DNA from: Staphylotrichum longicolle
Taxonomy: Eukaryota > Ascomycota > Sordariomycetes > Sordariales > Chaetomiaceae
Length of the DNA stretch: 64,000 nt
Direction: 5' to 3'
Assembly (NCBI GenBank): GCA_019096155.1
Contig: JAHCVI010000004.1
Coordinates: 3,782,001-3,846,000 of the forward strand
Positions within the stretch are counted from its first letter, which is position 1. Each line of letters opens with the position of its first letter. Made by a program: the position numbers and the translations under genes. The notes beneath the pieces are model-generated. The model searched no databases. It saw only the letters and a program-made list of their open reading frames with translations, and was not told where the DNA came from. Positions 22,725-35,331 of this stretch are shown here, one piece after another.

Positions 22725-25592
22725 GATGGCGACTGCGGATGAGCGAAGGGGGTTGAAAATGGGGTTGTCGGGGGATTTATCTCTCCTTTGGTTGATAAAG
22801 GGGATGGGGCGAGGCGGCAGACTTTGGTCGCTGTGGGGCTGGGGGCTGGGAAATGGTGCCTCAGACGACGACTTGTTTCGCTGTTTTGATTGTGATGATT
22901 GATACCCTAGGCAGTCCGACCTCTCTTATCGTTGTGGACCTGGCGTTGGGGCCGTCTTCGGAGGCGGCGAGTGTAGCGAGAAAGGCTAACATAAATCAAT
23001 GCTTTTGGTGGTTGCGGACTGGGTTGAGCTAGATGTTAAGCCTGTGTTGTGCACAGTTCAATATCGAAGGTCCCGTGGAATGCGAACCCTCTCACTCTGC
23101 CCAGTTCCTGACTTAACAACACAACTTCATCGCCATTTCCTTGGACCGCTTGCATGAGTGCATGTGGCCAGCCCATATGTGCATCAGTTATATAGCCTTG
23201 GGCTGGCCCTTTCGCCGTGTCTTCAATCCCTGGAAAATGGGAGTGGCAATATATCGCGGAACAATAGAGAACCAGCCTACTGATGCTATAGCAAGGTTTG
23301 GAAAGAAGCATCTTTCAAGAGCCGCCTTGGCAGCGTGGATATCGTCACCTCAATGATGGTTGTCCCGCCAGAGCCGCCAGACGAGGGAATTAGCTCCCGA
23401 GCCGGAACCAAGGGGATCCGCTGCGCTCGGAGCTGGGCAATCAAACTCCAATAACCTCGCAGCTTTTCTCCGTCTTCGCCATGGTTTACACGACGTGAAC
23501 ATCGGGCAACATTCGACTGCCGAACTCCGAGTTCCCAAACCGGCTGTGTCTTGAGGGGGGCCCGCGGGGGTCTCGAGGGGGTTTGGCATGTCCCAGCCGC
23601 AACTGATCGTCATGAACCGGGCATGAATGCCATGCCGCGTTTGGCCCAGAGGACAAAAGAGCTGTCCACTTTTAGGGCTTGAGATCGTCAGCAAACATGC
23701 CAATCCGGGCAGTCGCCAGATTGCCGGCCGTTGCCAAGCTTGTGGAAGTGGGAAGTGGGGACGGAAAACCCAGGTGCTTTCGAGAACATGGAAGTCTCAG
23801 CCCAGGGCGCGTGTCGCCGGCTGAGAGACGAGGAAGGAACTGTTCTTGGTCAACGTGGAAGTCTCGGTGCGCTCAATTGAAGCAGGCAGTCACGGCAACA
23901 GCATTTGACTTGGGTAGGGCTCATGCGGCCCGCGCTTCTTGGTGGAGTGGGGTCTTTTTCAGCGCACCTTCCAGATCTCTCCTTTCCTTAACTTGGGCCA
24001 CTGCAAACAACCTCAGATCCGGCGCCGTCACCTGAGGTCGGGTGACTTCAGAGTTTGTCAAACAACGTGGATTGACACTCTCACGGCCAAAAATATCGAC
24101 CTTTGTTCATCAACAGACTCAGCTGAGAATCGACATGGTGTGCGGGATGCCTTCAGACGCCCTGCACTCCTCAATTCGCCCTTTTCAAAATGCCGCAGTT
24201 GGCATGACACGTCGTGCCGCTGCCGACGCGATAGATGACAAATGCCGGCGAGCCGAGCAGCCGACTGATGTTGTGCAACCACCTCACCGTCGCCCAACTC
24301 TCAGAATCGAGGTTGAAATGCCGCGCCCCAAGCGCCAGTTGTCTTTTGCCCTATTCCCGCCAAAGGGCAGCTCTGGGCCGGGATTGGTGCTGGACCTGCC
24401 CCTGCCAAGACTTTGAAAAAGCCCAGACCACTGCGGGTTCAGGGGTCAGGGGCTCAAGAGAAGGGGGCCTCGAAGACTCTGCTTGCTCCCAGACATTCCA
24501 GTGCCGGTCGAACACATGGCTCGTCTGCAGCAAGAATTAATGCGAAAGAATATGCGGGATCAATGAGGCCATGGACCTGCAGCTGGCGTTACCCTCTCGA
24601 GAGCAGTTCCCTCCAGCGGGACTCGGCAACGCGCATCATGCATCCTTGAGACTCCCCAGTGGAACCCTCTCGGCCTCGCGCCGAGCAAAGACACCATGTT
24701 TCACGTTTGACAGCCCAGAGCACAGCCCACGCAGGGACTGGGGACTGACGTGGAATGCTTCGAGGGTTTCCTTCTTGGCGTCGTCCGAATGCCTTTCACA
24801 TGGAGTCAAGCACAGCTTTGTCCCGTCGAGCATCCCATCATCTTGTCGGTCGTTGAGGCTCTTCTTTTCCACCGAGCTGCACAGCCGGATCAGGCGCAAA
24901 GTTGCTGGCCTGGATCGCCACCCATGCCACGAGGTATAGGCCAGGGTTAGCTCTGCTATCGGGCAGCTCCCTGAATATTTTTCACTCAGCCCCCATCTGC
25001 CCGTTTTGGGCATCGATCAGGGCAGAACGCACAAGTTGGGATCACGGCCCGCAGGCGCCATCCCGGGCATGTCCCATGGAAGCCCCCATGCGTGGCCCAT
25101 TGGAATGGAAGGGGCGCCGCTTTCTGCTGTTTCATGCTCACTGCAACGCTATTCGGAGGTATACCGCCAATGAGCGGCCTCCGTCAGGGGTCCTCGAACC
25201 CCGGCTCTGATCGCTACCGTCAAGGCCATGTGGAGGCCGAGCTCCCCTGCCAAGGGTGTGGTGGTCAATCTACGGCATATATCTCTTTCATATCTCCCAT
25301 CTTGTTTGTCTTCTTTTTCAGGAATCCCCTCCCGCTCTCTGCCCTTGCTTCCAAGCATTACGTTCTCTACCAAGCCTGGTTCTTGCTTTTATTCATTCCT
25401 TTCCTGTTGTTACCGGTTCAGTTGAACCGCCTTCGTTCACTTCTTTTATAGACCCTGTGGCTATACGTTCCTTTCGACATCGCTGGAAGCGACCATCACC
25501 ATCGTTCAGAGATACCACACTTCACTCTTTTTTTGGCAGATTCAGCAGCATCAAAAAACACGACTAAAACTGCTACGACATCATCCGCAACC
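22725..25592. other. Long intergenic region upstream of the GH16 locus
   Basis: Short frames occur on both strands, none with a recognisable domain, signal peptide or splice pattern. The pyrimidine-rich stretch at 25.28-25.55 kb is probably promoter and 5' UTR of the GH16 locus. Confidence 0.4.
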
Positions 25593-26568
25593 ATGCGCAC
25601 CACTGTCGCCCTACTGTCCTTGCTCGGCTCGCTGGCCTCGGCCACCCCGGCCCCGTCTACCCAGGCTTCCAACTCATCTGGTCCGACACCTTCGCGGGCA
25701 CCCCGCGCGACTCCAGACCAAGGGAGGTGGAACTTGATCACAGAGTAAACACCCACCCTCGCCTTCCCCTCCCGCATCCCCTTCCCTCGTCTAACTCTTT
25801 TCTCAGCGCCGCACCAACAACGAAGTCCAGACCTACACCACGTCGAACCAAAACCTCCAGCTCACGGGCGGCGACACGGTCCAGTTCATCCCGCGCAAGA
25901 GCCCTCGGGCGCCTGGACCTCGGCCCGCATCGAGTCCAAGGCGACCTTCACCCCGGCCGCGGGCAAGGTGACGCTCTTCGAGGCGGCCCTCCGTTTCGGC
26001 GACCACCCGCAGAGCCAGAAGCAGGGCATCTGGCCGGCCTTCTGGCTGCTCGGCGACGCCATCCACCGCGGCACGCCCTGGCCGCTGTGCGGCGAGCTGG
26101 ACATCATGGAGACGGTCAACGGCCTGCCGACGGCGTACGGCACGACGCACTGCGGCAACGGCGACCGCGGCGGACCGTGCAACGAGCCATCGGCCGCGGG
26201 GCACCGTCGGCCTGGGCGGCAACGACTGGCACACCTGGACGCTGCAGATCGACCGGACCAACGCCGGCGGGGACTGGAGGGGCGAGGTGATTCGGTGGCT
26301 GGTGGACGGGCGCGTGTTTCACCAGATGAGCGGCGCGGATATCGGGGACCAGGGCATCTGGGGCACGCTGGCGCACTCGCCCATGTTTATGATTTTGAAT
26401 GTGGCGGTCGGCGGCAACTGGTGAGTGCACACCCCTGACTTGGGAACAAAAGGTTGAAGGTGGTTATGCTGACAAGTATCTCACAGGCCCGGCGCTCCCA
26501 ACGGCGCGACTGCTGACAGCTACGGCAGCATGATGGAGGTCGAGTACGTAGCTGTGTACTCAGGGTAG
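25593..26568 (+). pseudogene. GH16 endo-beta-1,3(4)-glucanase gene with several frame changes
   Basis: The locus reads clearly as a secreted GH16 beta-glucanase: signal peptide MRTTVALLSLLGSLASA, then LIWSDTF, WNLIT, TNNEVQTYTTSNQNLQLTGG, KQGIWPAFWLLGD, the catalytic GELDIMETVNG (26091 onward; nucleophile and acid/base Glu of the ExDxxE motif), LQIDRTN, MFMILNVAVGGNW and YGSMMEVEYVAVYSG. A last intron at 26419-26487 is normal. The frame shifts near 25650 and 25710, at the first exon junction, near 25905 (one base short in CCC before TCGGGCGCC) and near 26195. No single reading frame with GT-AG introns covers the domain. An intact protein of about 290 residues would hydrolyse mixed or 1,3-beta-glucans. 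Several changes fall in C or G runs, so sequencing error is a real alternative to gene death. Confidence 0.75.
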
Positions 26569-27360
26569 GCGTCGCAACGATCTGCCCGACAGTGCCTTTG
26601 CAAGCGGCCCTTGTCCTCCCGAGTGCAAACCGGGTGGGACTGGGAAGAGGGAGCACCGACATCTTTTCTCTGATACGGCGTCCCTGGTTGGTTTCTTGGG
26701 ATAAACTGATGATACCTTGATTGATTCAAGTCAGTCGCTCCTATCTGGATGGGTCATGTCTATGGGCTCTTACATTCTGGCTGTACATATTTTCGATGGA
26801 TGCCCCTGTATATGTGGCAGGCTTTGAACACAATTCAAGACATCTCCGCCGTCATCAGCACGGCTTGACCTCTACTCGCCCCCTTAAGTGACGCTGGGAC
26901 AACTTTGGAGCACGTGGTTACGACGAGAGATAAGAGACAGAGACAAAAAGAGCGCAAAGAAAACATACAACACCGAGGATTCCCCAGTCGTCACCGACCT
27001 GAGTACTAGTTCGGCTGTCGGTAGCTTGTCTAGGGGAGAGCGGACGGGATCCCGAATAACCGCATATGGTCGTATGTACTTGCTGTCGGCTGAGGAGCGG
27101 TTGATATTGCGCCTTCGCGCTTGGGAGCCGGTTTGACAAGGTCAGAAAACGGGGGCTTCCCCAACATCGTGGTTAACTCCACAAACACCGCCCCGCCTTC
27201 GAATCGTCAACCGAAACTGGTTGCATTCCAGATATGCTCCCATGTTGATTTGGACCTCGGGTCAAACTGCGTGCTCATAAAGAAACAACCATGATTCCAA
27301 CCGAGCAAAAGGGGTTGCACACCGCTGGACAGAGACCAACGAGCAAACGGCAAAAGGAAT
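26569..27360. other. Intergenic, GH16 to tRNA
   Basis: No supported gene. It holds the GH16 3' flank and the downstream side of the tRNA gene on the minus strand. Confidence 0.4.
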
Positions 27361-27442
27361 CGACGTGGGCCTGATTCGAACAGACGCTCCCGAAGGAACA
27401 AGATTTCTAGTCTTGCGCATTAGACCACTCTGCCACCACGCC
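27361..27442 (-). tRNA. tRNA-Ser (anticodon AGA)
   Basis: Read on the minus strand, the 82-nt segment starts GGCGTGG and ends CCACGTC plus discriminator G, giving a 7-bp acceptor stem with one G-U pair. The anticodon arm is AAGACTAGAAATCTT with anticodon AGA. A long variable arm (TTCCTTCGGGAG region) marks a class II serine tRNA. The T arm GTCTG-TTCGAAT-CAGGC closes with one G-U pair. No intron is present. It would read UCU and, by A34-to-inosine editing, UCC and UCA. Confidence 0.95.
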
Positions 27443-28949
27443 TTGAGATGTGGGTCTGAACCCAAGGGGTTAAGAAAGGTGGGGACGACACGGATTCAGG
27501 TGCTGGGGATCCCATCCAAGGGCATCCAGAAAGACAAGATTTTGCCATATATCTCTTGATCTACACCCCCCGGGGCTGTAGTCTTCATGTTTATATCACC
27601 TCCGTCAACTAGTGACTGACTTATCATGGCTGTCCTACTCGTGAACTGCGTGAAAAAGGAAGTATTCCGGCTCTCTCACGAAATCGCAGACCATTCATTG
27701 CGAGCCTCATGCTCAAAGGAAGCTGCGGAAACAAGAGCTTGTGAGTCGATGTCGTTCCCGTTCATACGTAAGGTAGCCGGAGAGAAGAGAAGGAAACAAA
27801 CAGAATGAGGCAAAGAACCCGAGTATGATCTCCTCTTGAACCATTAACGGGTTATGTTGACCTCCAAAGTACCCACAGGCCAAACAGCCCCATATGGGAG
27901 GATCTGGTGCTCCTCCACCCGCCTTGATTCGGTTCTTGTCCTAGTAAGCCCAGAGAAAAACTTTGAGATGAAACAGGATAAAAGCCGCGAAGAGAACAGA
28001 TAAGAGGACGAAGAAGACGAATAACCACATGATAGTCTTAACTTGCAACCCGCGTTGTTTCATCGAGAGTCCGCGCTTTCCAAGGAAGGGAAGGACATGT
28101 CACGATTGTGTCACTCGATCTAGTCCCTACACCCCTTTCCCCCCGGTCCGGAAGGAGCCTACACTCTGAAAGCAAGCCGGAGAAAAGAACCTGGGTGGGA
28201 ACCTCAACATCTCACGCCTCATTCACACAAAGATATGCTTGAGAAATCGGTATATGTCATATCTTCATCCGGATAGACTTGGCAAAGGCACATGAACCCT
28301 CGCACGGAGCCAAGGCAAACCGGTTATTAAAATGTGCCCCAGTCGCCGTGCTCCTCCTGTGCGTGCCCTCCGCCCCCAACCGCCCCATTTCGCATGTGGT
28401 CTCAGATCCCATCCCAGAGCGGACGTTCACCTCGTCCTTTCATTGACCCCCAAACATTACGCAAAAAAATACAGGCCTCTACTCGACACAAGCCTCAGAA
28501 CCCAAACACCAAAAGCAGAGTAGAGAAAAAAGGCAGCCAACACAGGGAATCCACAAATGGCGAGAGCGCCGCCGATGCCAACAAGAGGGTTAGGGGTAAA
28601 CACATGCAGCAGCCACCCACTTCCAACTGTCTCATACCAAAAACCGGGGAAAGAACGTGTACAATGCCCCGAAAAATCCTGGAGCGACCAGCGCCAACCG
28701 AGACAACCGCACAGGTTGCCTCGTGGCAAACAGTAAAATAAAATGATTTTTAGGAGAAGGAAAAGGAATGTAATCTGGCCCGACCAAAAGACCATCCCGC
28801 TTTGCGGTAGAAGCGGGTCTGTTTCTGGTGGAGGAGCCCATCATGCACGGGTCGACAACAGCACCATCACTGCGGCTTGGTTAGGCAGCTTTGTTAGACG
28901 GTACTGATCCCAAATCGTGGAAGAACTCGTTCGAGAACATCAAGGAGTC
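27443..28949. other. Intergenic, tRNA to SomA 3' end
   Basis: I see no supported coding or RNA gene. Frames of up to 135 codons at 28.3-28.8 kb overlap on opposite strands and lack domains. The region probably includes a long SomA 3' UTR. Confidence 0.4.
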
Positions 28950-31644
28950 CTAATCCGTTGCCCCAATCGTCGTGTCTTGATCCATCGAAAAGGGGCCCGA
29001 GTTGAAGTCAAAGCCGGTCTCATCCGCCGTGTTGCCGTCCTGCAGGAACGAGTCGAAATCGAAATCCGTCAGTACATTGTCGGTCTGCATGGGGTTGGCA
29101 AAGTCGAGGTGGAAATCCTAGACACTCATATCAGCAAACAGCGCGTCATAAGAGGGACGAGAGCCCTCCTTACCCCCATTCCGCCGGTGTCCAAGAAGGC
29201 GTTGGACTGGTTTAGATCCGTGTGCGACGGCGCGGGAGGAACTGGAGCGCCCTGCGGCTGGGGCGGCCCCACAGGCGGTCCGTTGGCGACAACCTGGCCG
29301 GCATTCACGTTTTGATTCTTGGCAAAACTCGCCGGATTGACGGGTGTGATGGGCGTCGCCGGTGTCGGGCCCTCTTGCGGTGCCTCGGTCGTTTCGGCGG
29401 CAGGAGTTGCGCCGGCGTTGAGGTTCGGGTTGCTCTTCTTCTGAGCGGCAGCCTGTGGGACAAAGAAGTCAGGATTGATGCCCTGGGCGGCCTCAACACG
29501 GTTCGGGGAGCATACCTTGGCCTTGCTCTTGGTCTCCTTCTTCTTGGGAGCCGCCTTGCTGGCCTGCTGCGGGGTCGGCGGGGCAGCATTGCTGACCTGG
29601 GGAGAACGGGTCGTGCGCGCGTTCGCAGCGGCAGCTGCCGCGGCCGGAGCAGACGGCGGGGGCATGGCCCGCTGGTTCTGCGCCGGAGTCCCCGGAACCT
29701 GAGCTTGCGGGGGCTGTCCCGGCATCTGCCCGTTCGGCCCTCCTTGCGGCCACTGCATCGGAGGCCCCTGCGCGCCCGGGTGTTGTTGTTGAGCCTGGCG
29801 CTGTGCAGCCATCATCTGCTGTGGGTTCATCTGGCCGTTGAACGGGGGGTGCGAGCTCGGGGGCCGCATCGCGCCGTTCATCTGACCCGCCATGTTCATA
29901 TTCATGCCGAAGTGCGACGGACCTAGGTTAGGGTCTATGTTGGCGCCAATGAAATTCATCGAGCCGGGAGAGCTTCGAGACTGACCTGCGCCATCTGGAA
30001 GAGGAGATCCCATGGTGGCGGCGCCGGTCATCTGCTGATTCGCGCGCTTTATCTGCTCCGAGGGGTTCGGCGAGGCGCCGCTCCGCCCGCCCGGGGGCGA
30101 GGTTCCCTGGAACCCCTGGGCGTTTGGTCCAGGGGGGGCGCCGGGGCCGGCCGGGCCGCCGGGTCCGTTGGTCGTGCCCCCGAGATCCTGCTCCTGACGA
30201 GCCATCATCAACCGCTTCTTGTTCTGCTGCTCGAGCAGCATCAGCTGCATCTGGTAGTCCTGCAGGGCGTGGTTGCTGCCTGCAGTGGCCTGTCCGTTCG
30301 GAGCGCCGGGGCGCATGTTGGCGGGCCCCATTTCCGAGTTGTAGAACTGGCCCAGCGCGTTGCCGTCGGGACCTGGCGGCACCATGGGCGAGCCCTGACC
30401 CTGCGGACCGGTGGCGTTTGGCATGGGTTTGTTGGGCATCTGATTGCCATGGTGCTGCGTCATGTTAGTCGAGTACGAGGCAATCTTGGCTTGTACGTGA
30501 GGAGCTGCAGAGGCAAAGGCCTGGAGCTGGTCAGGATTCAGCGAGGTTGGGTTGACGCCATTCTGAAGGAGCAGTGCCCGTGCTGTGTCGGGGCCGTTTC
30601 CTACCTGCTGCTGTCCAGGCATTCCCTGGCCCGGTCTTCCGTTGGGCATCATGACCGCCTGGTTTGGGTTGAACGGTGCTCCGCCCTCAAGGCGTGGCCG
30701 CTTGGACGGCGATGGCGCGTTCTCGGCCCCGCCGGGGGAGGCAGGCCGAGCACGGTTTCCGTCCATGTCCGAAGGGTCTCGCTGCATCTGGCCGGCTGCC
30801 TTTTGCTGGTGCAGCAGCTGCATTGTTTGCGGACTGGAGGGACGGGAAGCGGTTAGATGAATGTGCCGACGCGGCGGAAGTGGAGGTAAGAGGCTGTGCA
30901 ACTCACTTTTGGTTATTCGCCATTGCCGTCCTCTGCAGATGGTTCCCAGACTTCAGAGCCATATTCATACCGCCGTTCGGCATCCCACGGATCATTGTCT
31001 GATGGAACTGCTGCGAGGCGAGCTCAGGGCGCATTTGGCGGAGCATATCGCGTTGCTGTTCCTGCCGCATCCGGTTTTGTTGCTAGGGGAGGGGTTAGCC
31101 ACTGCAGTGTGGACGCCATGGCCGGCATTTGGGGGGCACGAACCTGAGTATGTGAGACGTAGAGATTGACCTGGTTGCTGGATCCCTTGCCCTTCTGCGA
31201 GTTAAACATGTCCCAGAACAGACAGAACCACTCGTAGAGGAAGCAGTTATCGGCAACGGGGGTGGGCACGTTGGGCGCGGGCAGGTCGTCGGGACGCTTC
31301 TGGTCCAAGCCGTCCTTGACGTCGGTATCCATTGAATCGCCGAGGCCGTTTCCCAACAGGTTGCCGTTCTCGTCGCGGTGTTTCCCAGGGCTGTCCTTCA
31401 TGACTTTGATCTGGGGGTCCGCTTCGTACACGGCGCGAGCACAGGTGAACATGTTGTAGCGAATGAAATATTCGTAGATGTAGGTGTTGAGCAGGGTGCG
31501 GCTCGAGTCGTTGAGCTGCATCTGATTGGGAGGGGCCTGCTGGGGTGCGAGGGGTCCGTTATTCATCATATTCATCGGGGGGCCGACTGGGCCGCCCATG
31601 GCGTTCATGGCGTTCATGTTGGGCATGCCCGCCATGTTGTTCAT
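28950..31644 (-). CDS. LisH-domain transcriptional regulator, SomA/Flo8 family
   Basis: Four exons (31644-31144, 31082-30907, 30833-29174, 29117-28950) give 834 residues. A Met/Asn-rich start leads to the LisH motif at residues 49-77 (RTLLNTYIYEYFIRYNMF). It is followed by the family's WCLFWDMF block (VADNCFLYEWFCLFWDMF, around residue 150). The middle is Gln/Pro/Gly/Met-rich and disordered, with an Ala run and a basic patch (KKKETKSK) that could be a nuclear signal. The C-terminal exon is acidic and aromatic (DFDFDSFLQDGN), as expected of an activation segment. Flo8/Som1/SomA proteins act below cAMP-PKA signalling, with LUG/LDB1-type partners, in adhesion, conidiation and morphogenesis. A 33-nt in-frame segment at 29483-29515 looks like an intron but is too short and is kept. 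The ATG at 31644 was chosen because upstream in-frame codons look like leader. Confidence 0.88.
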
Positions 31645-34600
31645 GGTGGGCTGCTGGCTGCAGACAACGGTCTGCGCGGCGAGATTATCGGGTGGTGGAG
31701 TGTGGAGTGTGGGATTTCGTCGCGGTGGGCGCGCGATGGTGGCTCCAAGGCGCCGCGTGATTCGGATGGCGTTGCGCGATGGAATCGCAGTCAGCGCGGA
31801 ATGCCAGGAAAGCGTGGGTCGCCACCAGAGTGGCACACGGTACGTTCTGGAGACCGGGGAAGCGTGAAGTAAGCGCGAGTGTCGAAAGCTGGGTTGGCTC
31901 TGCTGACCAACCGGGGCGCGGACAAACACCGCGACACGGTTCAATTAAAAAGCGAGGTGGAATAAGAGGAGCGAGGGAAATGTGTCGGAATGGGTTGGAT
32001 CCGGCTGGTCGCTCCAGTCCGTCCAGCGCGCGATGATGTCGATGCTGCCCGAAGATGCAGAAATGTGCGTGTGTGTCGAGATGCACGGCCGTGCTGCTGT
32101 TCGGGGGCTGGGCTCGCTGGGGCGCGGGTCGGAGTGCAGTGGCAGATGGGTCGAGAAAATGGCTAGAGATAATCCGCAACAGCACCAAACTCGGCACTGT
32201 GGCACCCTCCGGCAAGGCTGGAGTCGCTCGACTTGGGCGCTCTCGCAGCGTCTGCCCTCTGCCTCTGGGTGCTGATGATGGGGCGCAATCGTCGTGCTCG
32301 CCCGCGACGCTGCTTGGCCAGTCCGGCAAATTCGGTGAGGGTCGACGGGGCGACGTCGGGGACATCAAACTGGCATGGCTCGGGGGAGGGTCGGTATGGA
32401 GATGCCAGTGGTTGCAGGGACCAGTGCGGATGCAAATGAGGAGAAAAGGAGGACGGGGGTTGGGATTTGGAAATTTCGGCGACGCCTTGAGCGTAATGGG
32501 GGGGCGAGGACGCAGGAGCGACAAGGCGATTGGGGATGGTCTGCCAATCTCTCTCGGGTCGGAGCGGCGGCCCTGCGCAGTTCCTGGAACGGGGTGGGTG
32601 GTGCTCTGCGTAGATCTGGGACTTGACGCCTGAGTGCCTGGGTCATCGGGCATCCAAGGCATCTATGCAGCAAAAACAGGCAACAATTCAGGTGCCGGGT
32701 TCTTGGCGCCCCGATATTCGCAACGCAGCTCAGAGGGTGTAATCACCTTGAGAAATGATCTGACAGAAAACCCCTTTTGACTGACTTTTGGCCTGCTTGA
32801 CCCTCTGCTTTGGAAATGCCCAAACCATCAATCTTTGGGCATGGAAGTGATCCAACGGCCCATGTGACTCAGTCAGATGCCGCCTGGTCATCATTGCTGT
32901 CTACGCAGCAGTGCCACAAACCAAGGCGGCAGTTGAGGCCCAGTCTGGTGCTGGCTATTGCATGCCGAGGACGCAAAAAATCGTCGGTCTTTCATCATCC
33001 CAACGCATCTCAGATGTGCTCTGTATTGCCAACAGGTCTTCAAGCTCCGAGCCTCGCAGCCCAGCGGCAGCTCAATGAGGAGGGTTCCCCTCACTACTTG
33101 CCCGCGGGCCTGCTTGAGCTCTGGTCAGTGGAGCTCCCGCAAGGGATCTCGGATCTGGCATCCTGTGGTTGGCAAAAGTGATGAGGCTTTGCTCGACATC
33201 AAGTCGGGCATCTTTTACAGTCTCAACATCCTGTTAGACCCGGGGGTCTGATATCAACGAAGTCGACAAACCAGGCTTGCCAGGGTCTGCTGAAATTGCA
33301 TTGATTGCCAGAGATCTGGTAATTGCCAGCTAAGACTTTACCCGAGACATCGCGCTGCGATCAGCGGCCCAGGTGCTCAAGTGGGCCGATTCTCCATTGA
33401 CACGATCTCTTTGAAGATGCCCCAAATTCTAAAGCCGAGCTCACGAGGACACCAAGATGATGATTTCCTCCTTTCTTTGCTATTTGGTGCTTATCAGATC
33501 CTGGCCGGCGTCCGTTCAACCAACAACCGAACCCCGCCATGCACGCCATCCTTGGGTTTGGGCTCCAGGATCTGGCGCCTGCAGCAAGACAAGCGCGTGG
33601 CTGTCCAAGCCCTGACTTCGGGAGGGGTGGAGGCCCGCGCCGCTAAAGTTAACGTTAACAGATCCCCCAGCATCCCAGTGATTGCCCTAACGTTAAAAGG
33701 TGATCTGGGGTGATGCAACACATCGTACCTTGCATTAGCCGCTTGTCGTGGGAGTGAAGCCGGCAGCTGCAACAAGCCATCATTTTTTCCACTATTCGGC
33801 CCATTTTATCGATGGATGTGCTTCCCCTTAATCTAGAGGTTGTCCGGCTTTCCGAACCTGATGCGAGCGGCATGTTCTGGGGCAACCTGAGAGAAGAGTT
33901 AGCCGCCCCCATGATCGACCACGCCATGGAGAAGGAGAGCGGCCAGGGGTCAGTCCGGGGAAAGGCGCCGACAGACCCACTGTTACCCGGCGACACCGAA
34001 GCCCCTTTCTTGTTTTTTGTCCTAATTTCAACCTCATTTCATGTCTTCTCGTTTGATGCAAGACTTCGCCATGTCTGCCTAGGGCGACGAAGGCGGCCAA
34101 CTCATGAAAATACGCCCAGGTATGGGGCTTGGTCCCGTACCCTTTCCTTCAATCGTGTTCGACCCCCAACGGCCTCTGCGCGGCAGATGACCACGGCTCG
34201 GGAATTCTGCGGTTGTTGTGGCTTGCAAACTCAAACTTCTGCTGGGTCTTTGTCCAGGCAGCTAGTGGAACGGTGCATCCGAGACTGCGAACTGCAGTTG
34301 TCCGTTTAGTGCTTGGTTCGAGCCGTCCTAACCTGGTATCTGGGAGTGCAACGAACGCCATGTGAGAGACGTCCTTTGTGGGGTGATGGAACACGGATGA
34401 AGAACCCAGGTACTCAACATGCCGACGATCCATGCTACGGCCAGAGTGGTCTCCTCGTCGGAAGAATTATGCTGTACGTTTCTTGTTCTCACGTATCTTG
34501 TTCTCCTTCGCGTTGAGTGACCAGGCCAATAAGAGTCAAACATAAAACAGCGTAACGGGTATCATACATTTCAAACTGAGCCGACACCTTAAATGCCGCT

Positions 34601-34806
34601 AAGTAACAGTTGACTCCCATATCCGTGAAGCCACTGCCTGAAAGCAGATGCAGTCCACCATCCTTTTCCATTTCTCTGTCTGTATCCTCGCTCCAACGCC
34701 GTGATGATGCTCCAGCCAGTTCTATCCTTGATGACCCGTTTCCCCTTTAAACACCAGACACCTTCCTCACCCCTTCTGCACCCCACGAAATCAACGCAAG
34801 CCAAAT
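31645..34806. other. Long upstream region of the SomA gene
   Basis: At 3.2 kb this is the longest gap in the window. It is GC-rich near 31.7-32.6 kb, where chance frames reach 325 codons on the minus strand (Pro/Arg/Ser-rich, no domain). It probably holds a long promoter and 5' leader, as is usual for fungal developmental regulators. The 12-bp palindrome GTTAACGTTAAC lies at 33648-33659, with TAACGTTA again at 33688-33695. No gene is supported. Confidence 0.45.
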
Positions 34807-35331
34807 TCAAATACTGCTCCACATCGGCACGCCCTTCGTCCTCAATTCCCGCAACAAGTCATCCGCGCAAAAGATATGGTCGTCATCATACGCGCCATAC
34901 GCCCGATCCTTGACATATTTCCTCAACACGGTCTCCGCGACCTTGTCACGATCCGCCCAGTCGCAGAGATTGACCTGCAATGTCCAAGGTTTCTGGGCCC
35001 CGCGATAGGCTGGGTCGCGGTAGGCGTTCATATATTGGATGTTGAGATCGAATGCGGTGCGACAGCTTTCAGGGTCTTTGCATGCGGAGCAGATCACCTT
35101 AAGCTTGTATTCGGGCTTGGGCTTTTTGCCGCGGCGACGCTTGCCGGTTGGTTTTGCGGTGGGTTGTTGTTGTTGCTGGGTATAAGGGGTGAACTGTTGG
35201 TCGCGGGGGTCGAGCTTGCGTTGCTGGTAGGAGTGATAAGGGGTCGTTGGGGCCGGTCGGGTGTTTCCTGAGGAGGTTGAGGGGCGCGAGTGGGTGCGCT
35301 GCTGCTCCTTTTTGGAGAAATGGTTGCCCAT
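34807..35331 (-). CDS. Conserved hypothetical basic protein with possible N-myristoylation start
   Basis: This single exon gives 174 residues from the ATG at 35331. The start MGNHFSKKEQQRTH has Gly2 and Ser6, the minimal N-myristoylation pattern, followed by lysines, which would favour membrane attachment. Residues 10-75 are Ser/Thr/Gln-rich and include a QQQQQ run. A basic stretch (GKRRRGKKPKPEYKLK) leads to a compact C-terminal domain with VICSACKDPESCRTAFDLN, a possible Cys pair or zinc site, then DPAYRGAQKPWTLQVNLCDW and DDDHIFCADDLLRELR. I do not recognise the family. An earlier in-frame start exists upstream, but the codons between look like leader. Confidence 0.6.
   Translation of the reverse strand: MGNHFSKKEQQRTHSRPSTSSGNTRPAPTTPYHSYQQRKLDPRDQQFTPYTQQQQQPTAKPTGKRRRGKKPKPEYKLKVICSACKDPESCRTAFDLNIQYMNAYRDPAYRGAQKPWTLQVNLCDWADRDKVAETVLRKYVKDRAYGAYDDDHIFCADDLLRELRTKGVPMWSSI

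Noticed and set aside
27262..27465. ORFs over the tRNA-Ser gene
   Set aside because: They translate the tRNA sequence; the cloverleaf explains the region fully.
29483..29515. Possible intron in the SomA gene (GTATGC...CCCAG)
   Set aside because: It is only 33 nt, in frame and open, which is below the usual fungal intron minimum; the segment is kept as coding.
31685..32662. 325-codon minus-strand ORF upstream of SomA
   Set aside because: Pro/Arg/Ser-rich chance frame in GC-rich DNA, no domain, overlapping frames on the other strand; more likely leader or promoter.
33648..33695. Palindrome GTTAACGTTAAC and nearby TAACGTTA
   Set aside because: Short and without context or further copies; not enough to call an operator.
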